Below are positions 53,733 through 62,382 of a stretch of 64,000 nt of DNA, piece by piece. The stretch comes from Sphingobacterium athyrii. GTDB taxonomy: Bacteria > Bacteroidota > Bacteroidia > Sphingobacteriales > Sphingobacteriaceae. Within the stretch, counting starts at the first letter, position 1. The number at the start of each line of letters is the position of its first letter. The translations under genes and the position numbers were made by a program. The notes under the pieces were generated by a model, which saw only the letters and a program-made list of their open reading frames with translations, searched no databases and was not told where the DNA came from. Where the stretch lies: positions 1,422,971 through 1,486,970 of the forward strand of contig NZ_QCXX01000001.1 in assembly GCF_003071065.1 (NCBI RefSeq), written 5' to 3'.

Positions 53733-54060
53733 TTTTCAATCAATTTTAAACAAAAGAGTAAAATCAGCCAAAAACAGAAGCAAAGTGGAAATATTAGGAC
53801 CGCACAGGAATTTCCATCCGCAGCAGATTCAGATCCGTGCAAACTGAGGAGTTATAAAAATATGAGTAAGCTATCATGCTGATGGCGCCTTCTATGCATC
53901 TGACGTCCATGAGCAGACCATCTATACCCTGCATATCAGGCGGTGGCCGACTATCTATTGAAAAAATAAAATTAAGATTTCCAAAAATGTTTCTCTGATC
54001 GGACTGACGGTAACAAAGCCTATTAAAAAAAAATAAAACAACTACAAAACAGACAGTTAT
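53733..54060. other. Intergenic region upstream of efflux operon and BlaI gene
   Basis: About 330 bases between divergent units. Short frames are present but none resembles a known protein strongly enough to call. Promoters for the OMF operon must lie here. Confidence 0.4.
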
Positions 54061-54124
54061 AGTTTATCAACTTATTTTTCAGTTTTAAAACTGAAAAATA
54101 AGTTGATAAACTGAAAAATAAGTT
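54061..54124. promoter_or_regulatory. Triple 16-bp repeat operator with a 52-bp palindrome
   Basis: AACTTATTTTTCAGTT at 54069-54084, its reverse complement AACTGAAAAATAAGTT at 54089-54104, and a second identical copy at 54109-54124: three sites exactly 20 bp apart, the first inverted. The first two form part of a perfect 52-bp palindrome (54061-54112). The array ends 13 bases before the BlaI-type ATG, so repressor binding would block transcription. It differs from the TACA/TGTA-type Bla operators of Gram-positive bacteria. Confidence 0.8.
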
Positions 54125-54137
54125 ATAGCTTTAAACT

Positions 54138-54509
54138 ATGGAAGAATTAACAAAAAAAGAAGAAGAGGTTATGCATGCTATATGGAAATTAAAGCAGGCC
54201 TTTGTCAAAGATATCATTGAATATATGGATCCAGCACAAACGACTCCCTATAATACCATATCATCCATTGTACGGATTTTAGAGAAAAAAGGGTATGTGG
54301 GTTTCAATGCCTACGGGAAGACTTATCAATATTATCCGCTCATCTCCAAGATGCAGTACCGAAAGTTTTTCTTTTCTCGCGTGATGAACAAATATTTTGA
54401 TGATTCTGTCGAAAATTTGGTTTCATTCATTGTAAAAGAACAACAGATCAGCGAAACTGACATCGAGAAAATCAAGGAAATTATCAATAAAAGTAAAGAA
54501 GATGAATAA
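54138..54509 (+). CDS. BlaI/MecI-family repressor
   Basis: A 123-residue winged-helix repressor: L-T-K-K-E-E-E-V-M-H-A-I-W-K-L, then T-P-Y-N-T-I-S-S-I-V-R-I-L-E-K-K-G-Y-V and a C-terminal dimer region with the usual S-F-I-V-K-E-Q-Q-I-S-E. It likely binds the 16-bp repeats just upstream and is inactivated by the M56 protease encoded next, whose ATG lies 8 bases before its stop. Confidence 0.95.
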   Translation: MEELTKKEEEVMHAIWKLKQAFVKDIIEYMDPAQTTPYNTISSIVRILEKKGYVGFNAYGKTYQYYPLISKMQYRKFFFSRVMNKYFDDSVENLVSFIVKEQQISETDIEKIKEIINKSKEDE

Positions 54510-55971
54510 CCTATTTTCCTATAGCATAGAGGCCAATGTCAGTTTGCTTATTTTAGTCTCGCTGTTTGTCTTGGCTTTTCGGCAGCTTTCATTTTTTCGT
54601 TTGAACCGATTTTTGCTTATTGCATTGGTTAGCTTCTGTAGCGTAGTTCCCTTTCTTAAATTTAAGACCGATTATGTCGATTTAAACGATCCCAAAACAA
54701 AGTCAAATCAGGAGATAGCGTTACAAGAGCAGTTAAGCAATTCCAATACGCCTCTTTTGATCGAGTCCGAACAACAACCCAACCTATGGGACAAGTTGGA
54801 GTTAAAAAAAATACTCGCTTATGCTTATCTACTGATCGCAGTCTTCTTTCTGATACGATTAGTTTATCGGTGCTTAAAGCTCGCATTCCGCTTAAAGAAA
54901 ATGGATTTTCAGGTGCATCAGGGAATTAAAGTGATTCAACCGTTTAATCAATTCAATAATTGTTCGATCTTTCATTACATCGTGATGGATAAAAACGCAA
55001 TTGAAAGTCATGAAGGCAAGCTCATCTTTGCCCATGAGGCACAGCATATTTTGAAAGGGCATGCCTGCGACAAATTATACATCGAATTGATGTGCTGCTT
55101 TTTCTGGATAAACCCCGCCATTTACTGGGTTCGGAAAGAACTGCACCGCCTACATGAGTTTCAGGTCGACCGTGCAGTGGGCGAATGCTATGGAAAGACC
55201 GATTATGCAAGCTTCCTGCTGAATCTGACACAACAACATCAACAATTAGATTATATGCAAAGTAGAATTTTAAAAAACCAAAATGAATTGGTAGAACGCA
55301 TCGACAGGTTGATGCGAAATCTATCGCCACGCACGAAAGGTTATCAGTATCTGCTGTTTGTTCCCTGTATATTCGTGTTAATTGTCTCTTTTTCTTTTAT
55401 TAATCCCCCAAAAGAAAAAATCACTGCGCTCACTGCTGTTAAAAACGGTGTAAAGACCATTGTGCTGGATCCGGGACATGGCGGCAAAGATAATGGCGCC
55501 ACCAACAGCAAAGGCCTGAAAGAGAAAGATCTTACGTTACAGGCTTGTAAGATGATTCAAAATGAACTTGAAAAAGAAGGTTTTCAAGTTGTATTAACCC
55601 ATTCGAAAGACGAATTTATGATGCTCAAAGACCGCGCGGCATTTACCGGCGATGCCTTGGTTTCCATTCATTTCGATGTCGATCCTTCAAACACAAAACT
55701 GCCAATCGGCTTATTTTATCCAAAAGCCGTTGAGCTCCCGAAGATACAGGATCAAAGTCGGGAATTCGCATTCCGTCTCACACAAAATTTAAAAAATCAA
55801 GGATTGAGTACGCAGAAACCAGTTGAAAGCCATAGTCACGCTATCCTACGGGGAGCAAAAATACCTGCGCTCATTGTCAGCTTGGGGAATATAAATACAT
55901 TTTCCGACACATTGGACCCGCAATTTATCAGCGCTTTCGCCAAAGCAATAAAAACCTCTCTGTCGGAATAG
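54502..55971 (+). CDS. BlaR1-like M56 protease fused to a degenerate Amidase_3 domain
   Basis: A 489-residue membrane protein. Residues about 1-310 are the BlaR1 core: three N-terminal helices, the zinc motif H178-E-A-Q-H182 in F-A-H-E-A-Q-H-I-L-K-G-H and a fourth helix (about 288-307). Residues 316-489 are an Amidase_3 fold (N-acetylmuramoyl-L-alanine amidase), in place of the usual penicillin-binding sensor. Zinc ligands H326 (D-P-G-H-G-G), E341 (K-E-K-D) and H390 (S-I-H-F-D) remain, but the catalytic Glu of the P-A-x-L-V-E-x-G motif is S460 (P-A-L-I-V-S-L-G). So it probably binds, but does not cut, cell-wall fragments. It overlaps the BlaI gene by 8 bases. Confidence 0.92.
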   Translation: MNNLFSYSIEANVSLLILVSLFVLAFRQLSFFRLNRFLLIALVSFCSVVPFLKFKTDYVDLNDPKTKSNQEIALQEQLSNSNTPLLIESEQQPNLWDKLELKKILAYAYLLIAVFFLIRLVYRCLKLAFRLKKMDFQVHQGIKVIQPFNQFNNCSIFHYIVMDKNAIESHEGKLIFAHEAQHILKGHACDKLYIELMCCFFWINPAIYWVRKELHRLHEFQVDRAVGECYGKTDYASFLLNLTQQHQQLDYMQSRILKNQNELVERIDRLMRNLSPRTKGYQYLLFVPCIFVLIVSFSFINPPKEKITALTAVKNGVKTIVLDPGHGGKDNGATNSKGLKEKDLTLQACKMIQNELEKEGFQVVLTHSKDEFMMLKDRAAFTGDALVSIHFDVDPSNTKLPIGLFYPKAVELPKIQDQSREFAFRLTQNLKNQGLSTQKPVESHSHAILRGAKIPALIVSLGNINTFSDTLDPQFISAFAKAIKTSLSE

Positions 55972-56016
55972 TTTTTTGTAAAACTATCCGTTAATTCTTT
56001 TTACAAAGATTCCAAA

Positions 56017-56050
56017 CAATAGAAGATTCCCTATAGGGAGTCTTCTATTG
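56017..56050. terminator. Bidirectional terminator
   Basis: CAATAGAAGATTCCC, TATA, GGGAGTCTTCTATTG with one mismatch, overlapping the stop of the DUF3050 gene and lying 45 bases after the BlaR1-like gene. Confidence 0.8.
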
Positions 56051-56795
56051 CATTCCAGAGCTCAATGCGCTTTTGAAGCGCCTCTTTACTCACTATTTTC
56101 ATTTCTTCCCATTTCTCGTCATCCTCTTTGGCCAAATCGGTAATCATTTGCATGGCTAAAGGACCATGTTCATCACCATCGAGATCAATATGACGCTGGA
56201 AATAGTAAATAAAATTATCCAAGCTCGATTCTGGGAAGTTGGTTTTTAGCTCCTGCAAAATAGAGGTAAACATACCTGGGATAAGATCCTCACGTCCGAA
56301 TGTAAAAGCTGCGGCAATTTTATGTACCTGTCCCTCTTCGATCAGTTCAAAAGTAAAGTTCAGAAAATCTTTAATCCGTTTGTCCAAAGTTGTCAAAGCA
56401 ATGGCATCGAAAATACTTTTGGATTTCTTGGCATGGGCGATAAACTTATTGATCAGGTGTGGATCTGCCCCCATTTCACTCATTGCGTCCAGATACATTT
56501 CAAAATGGCTCAACCGACGACCATCAATGTATTCGTCAGATTCCTCAGCCAATACAATCTCGTTGATCAGATAGCGTGTCGATGGATGCTCGCTCGCAAA
56601 CCAAGGTAAAGTCGTACAGGTCAGTTTAATCTGTAAAGCTTTTAGTAGAGACATAAAATCCCATACAGCGTAAACATGCCCTTCTGTAAAAGAACGTAGA
56701 TGCTTGATCGTTTTGATCTTACGATATAAAGGGTGTTGCAATAATACCTCGCGTTCGGCAGCAATGTATTCGTTAATTTCCGCAATTCTATTCAT
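56031..56795 (-). CDS. DUF3050 (heme-oxygenase-like fold) protein
   Basis: A 254-residue protein with the DUF3050 pattern: H-P-L-Y-R-K-I-K-T-I-K-H-L-R-S-F-T-E-G-H-V-Y-A-V-W-D-F-M-S-L-L-K at the start, F-T-F-G-R-E-D-L-I-P-G-M-F in the middle and Y-Y-F-Q-R-H-I-D-L-D-G-D-E-H-G at the end, where H and E/D could bind iron as in diiron heme-oxygenase-like enzymes. The family's reaction is not established. Convergent with the BlaR1-like gene. Confidence 0.92.
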   Translation of the reverse strand: MNRIAEINEYIAAEREVLLQHPLYRKIKTIKHLRSFTEGHVYAVWDFMSLLKALQIKLTCTTLPWFASEHPSTRYLINEIVLAEESDEYIDGRRLSHFEMYLDAMSEMGADPHLINKFIAHAKKSKSIFDAIALTTLDKRIKDFLNFTFELIEEGQVHKIAAAFTFGREDLIPGMFTSILQELKTNFPESSLDNFIYYFQRHIDLDGDEHGPLAMQMITDLAKEDDEKWEEMKIVSKEALQKRIELWNAIEDSL

Positions 56796-57021
56796 GGCGC
56801 AAAAGTATTGTCTTATCGCTGTTTTTTAAAGTATTTTCAATGAGATTACAGTAACATGATAAATTCCCCTTCCGGCTATCCGCTTCATAACCAAATCACA
56901 GACAACAGCTAACTAAATCACAGGCAACAGTCAGCCTCTACATTTGATCGTCCTAATCTTCTTGTCAATGCTCATTTACCGTTAAAAACAAAAATATTTT
57001 TTATTATAAAAAATAATCTAC
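56796..57021. other. Intergenic region upstream of structured leader
   Basis: AT-rich; no gene recognised. It should contain the promoter of the divergent DUF3050 gene. Confidence 0.4.
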
Positions 57022-57188
57022 TATATTTGTAGAGTATTCAGAATTGCATGATGCAATACCAACCGAGTGTAGGCACCGCGGTGGTAAATTAATACGGGTT
57101 TCGACCAAAATAAACGTTGCACAACGCTTATTTTCCCAACAAGATCTGGATACAGTTTATGGTTTAATCCTTTAAATTTTTAAATTGT
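57022..57188 (+). promoter_or_regulatory. Promoter (-7 box) and structured 5' leader
   Basis: TATATTTG at 57022-57029 fits the Bacteroidota -7 box TAnnTTTG. It is followed by a ~150-base leader full of pairings: ATTGCAT-G-ATGCAAT (57043-57057); TACCAACCG (57057-57065) with CGGTGGTA (57079-57086), one bulge; the self-palindrome CACCGCGGTG (57074-57083), which competes with it; and a late hairpin AAAATAAACGTTG/CAACGCTTATTTT (57107-57134, one mismatch) that looks like a weak terminator. Alternative pairings suggest attenuation or a riboswitch-like element. Confidence 0.55.
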
Positions 57189-57452
57189 ATGGCTACAACA
57201 ACAAATCTTTACCAACACTTACTGGAAAAATTCAACTATTATTCTACGGACGAACTGATACAACTCAACAACGACACCATCTTAGGACAAGGTTGGGGTT
57301 CGGCCAAGGCAACCTTTCGAACTGCTTTGATCAGTACGTTCTCCAAAAGAGGACTGGATCTTTCCAACATCATTTCCAAGGAAGACGGTTTTACCTCAGT
57401 AAAGCAGGTGCCTGTACGTTTGGAACAGAACGTCTTGATCCCTTTACAGTAA
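57189..57452 (+). CDS. Small conserved-looking protein of unknown function
   Basis: An 87-residue soluble protein, M-A-T-T-T-N-L-Y-Q-H-L-L-E-K-F-N-Y-Y, with balanced composition, no signal peptide and no known motif apart from a T-I-L-G-Q-G-W-G-S-A-K-A turn. An overlapping frame starting at 57185 exists but is less protein-like. The long structured leader argues that this is a regulated gene. Confidence 0.7.
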   Translation: MATTTNLYQHLLEKFNYYSTDELIQLNNDTILGQGWGSAKATFRTALISTFSKRGLDLSNIISKEDGFTSVKQVPVRLEQNVLIPLQ

Positions 57453-57470
57453 TCGCATCGGCACAAAAAA

Positions 57471-57502
57471 CAGCGCGCATCGAAAGGACTTCGTGCGCGC
57501 TG
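57471..57502 (-). terminator. Rho-independent terminator of the SusCD operon
   Basis: On the minus strand: CAGCGCGCA, a 14-base loop containing an inner CGAA/TTCG pair, TGCGCGCTG, then TTTTTT. It lies 49 bases after the SusD-like stop. Confidence 0.9.
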
Positions 57503-57550
57503 CTGTTGTTGGTTTAGGAAATTGCCGATCAAAAGAAGGCGATAATCTTA

Positions 57551-59068
57551 TTATTTGTAATTTGGATTCTGAATTAACACACCTGCGCTCTTTTCAATTT
57601 CTGTTTGTGGTAATGGCCAGCGGTAAAATTTGTCTTCAAAATGATAGGGCACTTTACTGTCTTTGACCGCATTGAGTACTTCGCCTGCGATATGCCAACG
57701 GATCAGGTCGTAATGCCGTAGTCCTTCGAAAGCAAGTTCTACCCTTCTTTCGTGGCGGATACGTTCGCGCATTTTTTCCTTGGTATAACCGGCAGGGAAC
57801 CCGGGCATCTGGACGCGGCTCCTCAGGGTTTTCATGGCATCGTAAACCGATTGATCTGGCCCGGCGATTTCATTTTGTGCTTCGGCATACATCAATAACA
57901 CCTCCCCAAACCGCAGTACAACCGCATCCTGCTGGCTCAATGTTGAAAAGCCAAAAGGTAAGTTGGCCGGATCCAGAAATTTCAGCACCCCATAACCTGT
58001 AGGCCGCGGGTTGGACGGTGTATGGATCTTACCACCACCAAAGTCAGGATGATCCACAAAAATTGTTTTGCTCAATCGCGGATCCCTATCTTTAAACGGA
58101 TTGGTCCGGTCCGTCAATGGTGATTCACCAAAAGGCAGACCATCTTTGCATTCATAGGTATCCACGAGGTTTTGTAAAGGTGAAGCAGCGATCCAGTCGC
58201 CTAGGTACATGTCCCAGGGGGCTGTATTATTCGGTGCCAGAAAATTGACCGAAAAGATAATCTCGGTATTGTTCTTCTGTGTTGCATCGCGAAAGACATT
58301 TTCAAAAGCCATACTCAGGGTATACTCTTTCATGACATCGGTGCATAAGTCCTTTACCTCTTTCAAGATTGCTAAATCTGGCACCCCTTTGTCACCGTAA
58401 GCCGCAAACAATAAAACTCGTGCTTTCAAGGTTTTTGCTGAACTTGCGGTCGCATGTCCCCCATTATTGAAATAAGGTTTAGCCGCTAAGTTGGCGATCC
58501 CAAAATCCAGATCAGCCCGAATCTGTTTTAGAATATTCTCCGCACTTTCCTTTGGCTGACGCTGATCCTCCAGACTGAGGGGAGTCAGCACAAGCGGCAC
58601 CTCACCATAAATACTGTACAATTGGAAATAAACAAAAGCACGGATAAAGCGGGCTTCGGCTTCCATATTTTTCTTCTCTGCATCGTTCATATCGGAGCCG
58701 TTATAACCCTGAAGCTTCTCGATCAGGCGATTGGCACGTCCTATTCCCACATAAGCATCGTTATAAATACCGGTTTCGTAGCCCCCTGTGGTCGGATTTA
58801 AATTCCCACCTACGATTTCATTAACGCTACCTGAGTTGAACTGATTGTAGCCATTGTCAGTCAGGCAGTCCCGAAAAGGCATCCCATAGGAGAAGGCTTC
58901 ACTCTGCAACGATGCATAGACACCGGCTAATGCATTATCAAAATCCGATTTTTTGCTAAAATAGTTGTCCGAAGCAATCTGATCCAAAGGATTGAGGTCC
59001 AAGGCACTGTTACAGGAACCAAAAAATAGACCGGATAGCATCAACGCTGTTATAAATTTCTTTTTCAT
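57551..59068 (-). CDS. SusD/RagB-like outer-membrane lipoprotein
   Basis: A 505-residue SusD-family protein with a lipoprotein signal (G-L-F-F-G-S-C, Cys about 19), L-D-L-N-P-L-D-Q-I-A-S-D-N-Y-F, the TPR-like N-terminal half with A-R-F-I-R-A-F-V-Y-F-Q-L and the C-terminal R-H-E-R-R-V-E-L-A-F-E-G-L-R-H-Y-D-L-I-R-W, the family's best-conserved block. It captures glycan at the surface and closes over the SusC channel. The gene is 5 bases after susC. Confidence 0.97.
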   Translation of the reverse strand: MKKKFITALMLSGLFFGSCNSALDLNPLDQIASDNYFSKKSDFDNALAGVYASLQSEAFSYGMPFRDCLTDNGYNQFNSGSVNEIVGGNLNPTTGGYETGIYNDAYVGIGRANRLIEKLQGYNGSDMNDAEKKNMEAEARFIRAFVYFQLYSIYGEVPLVLTPLSLEDQRQPKESAENILKQIRADLDFGIANLAAKPYFNNGGHATASSAKTLKARVLLFAAYGDKGVPDLAILKEVKDLCTDVMKEYTLSMAFENVFRDATQKNNTEIIFSVNFLAPNNTAPWDMYLGDWIAASPLQNLVDTYECKDGLPFGESPLTDRTNPFKDRDPRLSKTIFVDHPDFGGGKIHTPSNPRPTGYGVLKFLDPANLPFGFSTLSQQDAVVLRFGEVLLMYAEAQNEIAGPDQSVYDAMKTLRSRVQMPGFPAGYTKEKMRERIRHERRVELAFEGLRHYDLIRWHIAGEVLNAVKDSKVPYHFEDKFYRWPLPQTEIEKSAGVLIQNPNYK

Positions 59069-59073
59069 AGCAC

Positions 59074-62000
59074 TTAAAAGTTAACTTGTACACCAAATGA
59101 ATAAATCTTGTTTTGCGGATACTGTACCAGATCACCATTTCCATAGCGCTCAGGATCCAATCCCTTAAATTTGGTTGCAGTGACGAGGTTATCACCGGAA
59201 AAATAAACACGTAGGCGGTCTATTTTATATTTTTTCAATAGCCCGTTCGGTAATGTATATCCTAACACAAGATTTTTCAACCTGAAGTATGAAGCATCCT
59301 GTATAAAATAACTGGAAGCACGGCTAAATTTCTCCGGAGCACTCCAACCCCAATAAATACGAGGCATGGTCGTCGAAGGATTTTCAGGTGTCCAACGGTC
59401 TAACCAGTCTTTTGTCGGGGGGCTACCTTGTACAAATGGTGTTACACCCCAGCCCGAAACATAGGATTTGACACCATATACCCCTTGTAATAGGGCCGAA
59501 AAGTCAAAGCCCTTAAAACTTGCACTTAGATTAAAACTATAGTTCAGCTTTGGATCCACTCCGGCGATAAGTGTTCGATCGTTAGCATCAATTTTTCCAT
59601 CTCCATTGACATCTCGATACTTGAGGTCTCCTGGCAGTGTATTATCATTAAACTGTTTTGGTGAGCTGCTCACTTCAGCCTCCGATTGAAAGATACCGAC
59701 GACCTCGTAGGTATAAAAGCTATCCATGGCGTAGCCATTTTTCTTGATCGTATAGCCTCCGATTTCCGGCTCGCCAAATTTTACCAGCTTGTTTTTGAAA
59801 CGGTCGAGGTTTGCACCTAGCTGATAGCTTAAACCTTCCAATGCTCCCGTAGTAATTTGATTCCGATAAGTAATTCCCAATTCAACACCCTTATTTTCAA
59901 CTATACCGTCATTGATATTTGGGGCACCCAACCCGACTATTGCAGTAATTTGCGAAGGTCTTAGAATGTCTGTTGTTCGCTTTTTATACCAGTCGAAAGT
60001 AATATCCAAATTTTTGAACAGACTTAAATCTACCCCTATATCTGTCATGGTCGTTGTTTCCCATTTGATCAATGGGTTGGTCAACCTTTGCTGTGCAACT
60101 CCAGATTGCAGGGTATTGTTATCAAAAGAATAATTACCTGTGAGCCCCAATACTGGTTGGTATGGATAATTCAGAGCGTACCCATTTACATCAACTACAT
60201 TCTGATTTCCAAGTTGCCCCCAGGATCCACGGATCTTCAAATTATTCAACCAACTTGAAGTAAGCTCCTTGATAAAGGATTCTTCCGATACACGCCAGCC
60301 TGCAGAGAAAGAAGGGAATGCTGCCCAACGGTTCTTACCGTAAAACTTCGAACTACCATCGTAGCGCATATTGGCTTCCAAGAGGTATTTCCCTTGATAA
60401 TCATAGTTCAATCGGCCGAAATAAGAGATCAGCGCCCATTGGTTGGCTGTTCCATTTGCCCGTTGAATATCCGATCCCCCGGCATTTAATTCTGTTAGTG
60501 TATCGTCGACAAAATTCTGTCGGAAGCCCTGCAGGTAGGTATACTTGCTTTTTTCAATACTATAACCGGCCTGAGCTTTGAGGTGATGCGCACCAAACTC
60601 ACGATCATAGTTGAGGTAAGTAAATAAATTGGTGTATATCGTTTGCTGATCCTGATCCGTAAGGCCCTTTCCAAGATCCAATGTTGTTCCGAGCGTGCCC
60701 GTATGGTAGTAATATTCATCCAACGTTGATTTATAATCCTTGTACTTGTCCATATTGAAATTATAGGCACCTTTGGTATACCAGGAAAGACCTTTAAACA
60801 GTTGAACCTCCATCCAGGCCTGTAGATTGGCAGCATAGTCATCGGTATTGTACGTGAATTTCCGATCCAATACAGCCATTGGGTTTTTATTGTTGTACTC
60901 CCAGTCGTAAGCTTTGTAAGTATACCGTCCACTGCCATCCGGTAAAAATGGGCCATAGGTTGGTGCCTGTGACATGGCTGACAGGAAGAGGTCTTTGGAT
61001 CCCCCTGGAATAGATTCGGTATGTCCAGTCTTGAGTAAGATATTTGTTCCGAATTTAATACCTTCCGAGATTTTGGTCGTCAGGTTGAGCCGAGCGGAAT
61101 AACGGTCGTAGTTAAAACCTTTGATCATTCCATCCTGATTGACGTAGCCCAAACCAACATTAAAGGTTGTCTTCTCGTTTCCGCCCTGGATACCGAGATT
61201 GTGGGTGTAAGTCGGTTTAGTTTGGAAAATAAGCCCTAGCCAGTCCGTATTTGGATATTTTACAGGATCGTTGCTATTGCGATAGGCAGCAATCACATCG
61301 GCGGGATATAGGCCATCGTTGAGATTGGAATTCTTACGCGCTTCGTTGTATAATTCCATATACTGCGCCGAATTGGTGATCAGATCAAACATTTTCGTAG
61401 GCTTATAGATACCCACATTACCATCATACTGAACGGTTGTCTTTCCCGATTTCCCTTGTTTTGTCGTGATCAGAATAACGCCATTGGCTGCACGCGAACC
61501 GTAAATTGCTGCGGAGGCTGCATCTTTTAGCACACTAACATTTTCGATATCGTTGGGATTGACGTCGGAGAATTTGCCCTGCACACCATCAATGAGCACC
61601 AGGGGATCCGATCCGGCACCGCTAAAGGTGCCCTTGCCCCGAATACGGATGGATACGCCTTCATTGCCCGGTTCTCCCGAGCCCTGATTGATTTGTACGC
61701 CCGGGATTGCCCCCTGCAGCATGGAAGCCGTATTGACAACGGGCCGTTTGATCATATCTTTGCCACTCACTGTAGCCACAGCACCGGTTAGGTTTACTTT
61801 CTTTTGCGTACCGTAACCGACCACAACGACCTCTTCCAAACTCGACGAAGCGTCATTCAACTGCACCTTCACGGTTCCCGCATCGGCAGCAACAGACATT
61901 TCCTTAGCGTCAAATCCCAGCGAAGAGAACGTCAGCACGACAGGTCCATCCGCAAGCCTGAGCTCGAATTGTCCATCTTGGTCCGTTTGTGTTTCCTGCG

Positions 62001-62271
62001 TTGTATTTTTGACCCGCACAGTCACACCGGGTAGCGGGCGCCCCGTATTGTCCATTACTTTTCCTTTTACCATACGCTGTTGACGTAACATACCTAGAGC
62101 TGTGGAAGGGGCTTTTTCTGTTGGGGCAAAACAACGATCTGTTGTCCTTAATGATGCTGCTGAGGCCGTGTAAGGTACAGCTATCGAAAGACAGAGTGCC
62201 ATTATACTGGCCTCAGGACCGAAGGACAGGCCCTTGATCAAAGGCCATTGTCTTGTCTTTTCTGTTTTCAT
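59074..62271 (-). CDS. SusC/RagA-like TonB-dependent transporter
   Basis: A 1065-residue outer-membrane transporter. Signal region, then a carboxypeptidase-D-regulatory-like domain (V-K-G-K-V-M-D-N-T-G-R-P-L-P-G-V-T-V), the TonB-box region E-E-V-V-V-V-G-Y-G-T-Q-K-K, the plug with V-N-P-N-D-I-E-N-V-S-V-L-K-D-A-S-A-A-A-I-Y-G-S-R-A-A-N-G-V-I and a 22-strand barrel to the C-terminal F. Imports an oligosaccharide with its SusD partner. No SusR-type, hybrid two-component or anti-sigma gene lies next to it in this window. Confidence 0.97.
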   Translation of the reverse strand: MKTEKTRQWPLIKGLSFGPEASIMALCLSIAVPYTASAASLRTTDRCFAPTEKAPSTALGMLRQQRMVKGKVMDNTGRPLPGVTVRVKNTTQETQTDQDGQFELRLADGPVVLTFSSLGFDAKEMSVAADAGTVKVQLNDASSSLEEVVVVGYGTQKKVNLTGAVATVSGKDMIKRPVVNTASMLQGAIPGVQINQGSGEPGNEGVSIRIRGKGTFSGAGSDPLVLIDGVQGKFSDVNPNDIENVSVLKDAASAAIYGSRAANGVILITTKQGKSGKTTVQYDGNVGIYKPTKMFDLITNSAQYMELYNEARKNSNLNDGLYPADVIAAYRNSNDPVKYPNTDWLGLIFQTKPTYTHNLGIQGGNEKTTFNVGLGYVNQDGMIKGFNYDRYSARLNLTTKISEGIKFGTNILLKTGHTESIPGGSKDLFLSAMSQAPTYGPFLPDGSGRYTYKAYDWEYNNKNPMAVLDRKFTYNTDDYAANLQAWMEVQLFKGLSWYTKGAYNFNMDKYKDYKSTLDEYYYHTGTLGTTLDLGKGLTDQDQQTIYTNLFTYLNYDREFGAHHLKAQAGYSIEKSKYTYLQGFRQNFVDDTLTELNAGGSDIQRANGTANQWALISYFGRLNYDYQGKYLLEANMRYDGSSKFYGKNRWAAFPSFSAGWRVSEESFIKELTSSWLNNLKIRGSWGQLGNQNVVDVNGYALNYPYQPVLGLTGNYSFDNNTLQSGVAQQRLTNPLIKWETTTMTDIGVDLSLFKNLDITFDWYKKRTTDILRPSQITAIVGLGAPNINDGIVENKGVELGITYRNQITTGALEGLSYQLGANLDRFKNKLVKFGEPEIGGYTIKKNGYAMDSFYTYEVVGIFQSEAEVSSSPKQFNDNTLPGDLKYRDVNGDGKIDANDRTLIAGVDPKLNYSFNLSASFKGFDFSALLQGVYGVKSYVSGWGVTPFVQGSPPTKDWLDRWTPENPSTTMPRIYWGWSAPEKFSRASSYFIQDASYFRLKNLVLGYTLPNGLLKKYKIDRLRVYFSGDNLVTATKFKGLDPERYGNGDLVQYPQNKIYSFGVQVNF

Positions 62272-62332
62272 ATTTACTTTTTTTGTTTATAAGGTGCTTT
62301 TATCTTGAAATTTTTGACACAAAGCATCCCCT

Positions 62333-62354
62333 ATCATGCAAAAAATTGCATGAT
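62333..62354. promoter_or_regulatory. Inverted repeat ATCATGCAA/TTGCATGAT upstream of susC
   Basis: Exact 9-bp arms (62333-62341 and 62346-62354) around AAAA, in the 111-bp gap between the GH95 gene and susC. The half-site TTGCAT also makes the ATTGCAT-G-ATGCAAT palindrome at 57043-57057. It may be an operator or a transcript-processing hairpin within the operon; no T-run follows. Confidence 0.5.
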
Positions 62355-62382
62355 CCAATTCGGTTGAGGACGCTATGTTTTG

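Noticed and set aside
53880-53972. Short frames resembling a protein C-terminus (A-V-A-D-Y-L-L-K-K)
   Set aside because: Fewer than 20 codons are open before a stop, so no family can be tested.
57061-57080. A true T-box riboswitch
   Set aside because: The core resembles the antiterminator box, but two extra bases interrupt the TGGN bulge, no specifier loop or stem I was found, and the downstream gene is not a synthetase or amino-acid gene. Kept only as an unnamed structured leader.
57185-57517. 110-codon ORF overlapping the small gene
   Set aside because: It runs in another frame through the 87-residue gene and into the terminator; its composition (rich in R, Q and H) is typical of an out-of-frame reading.
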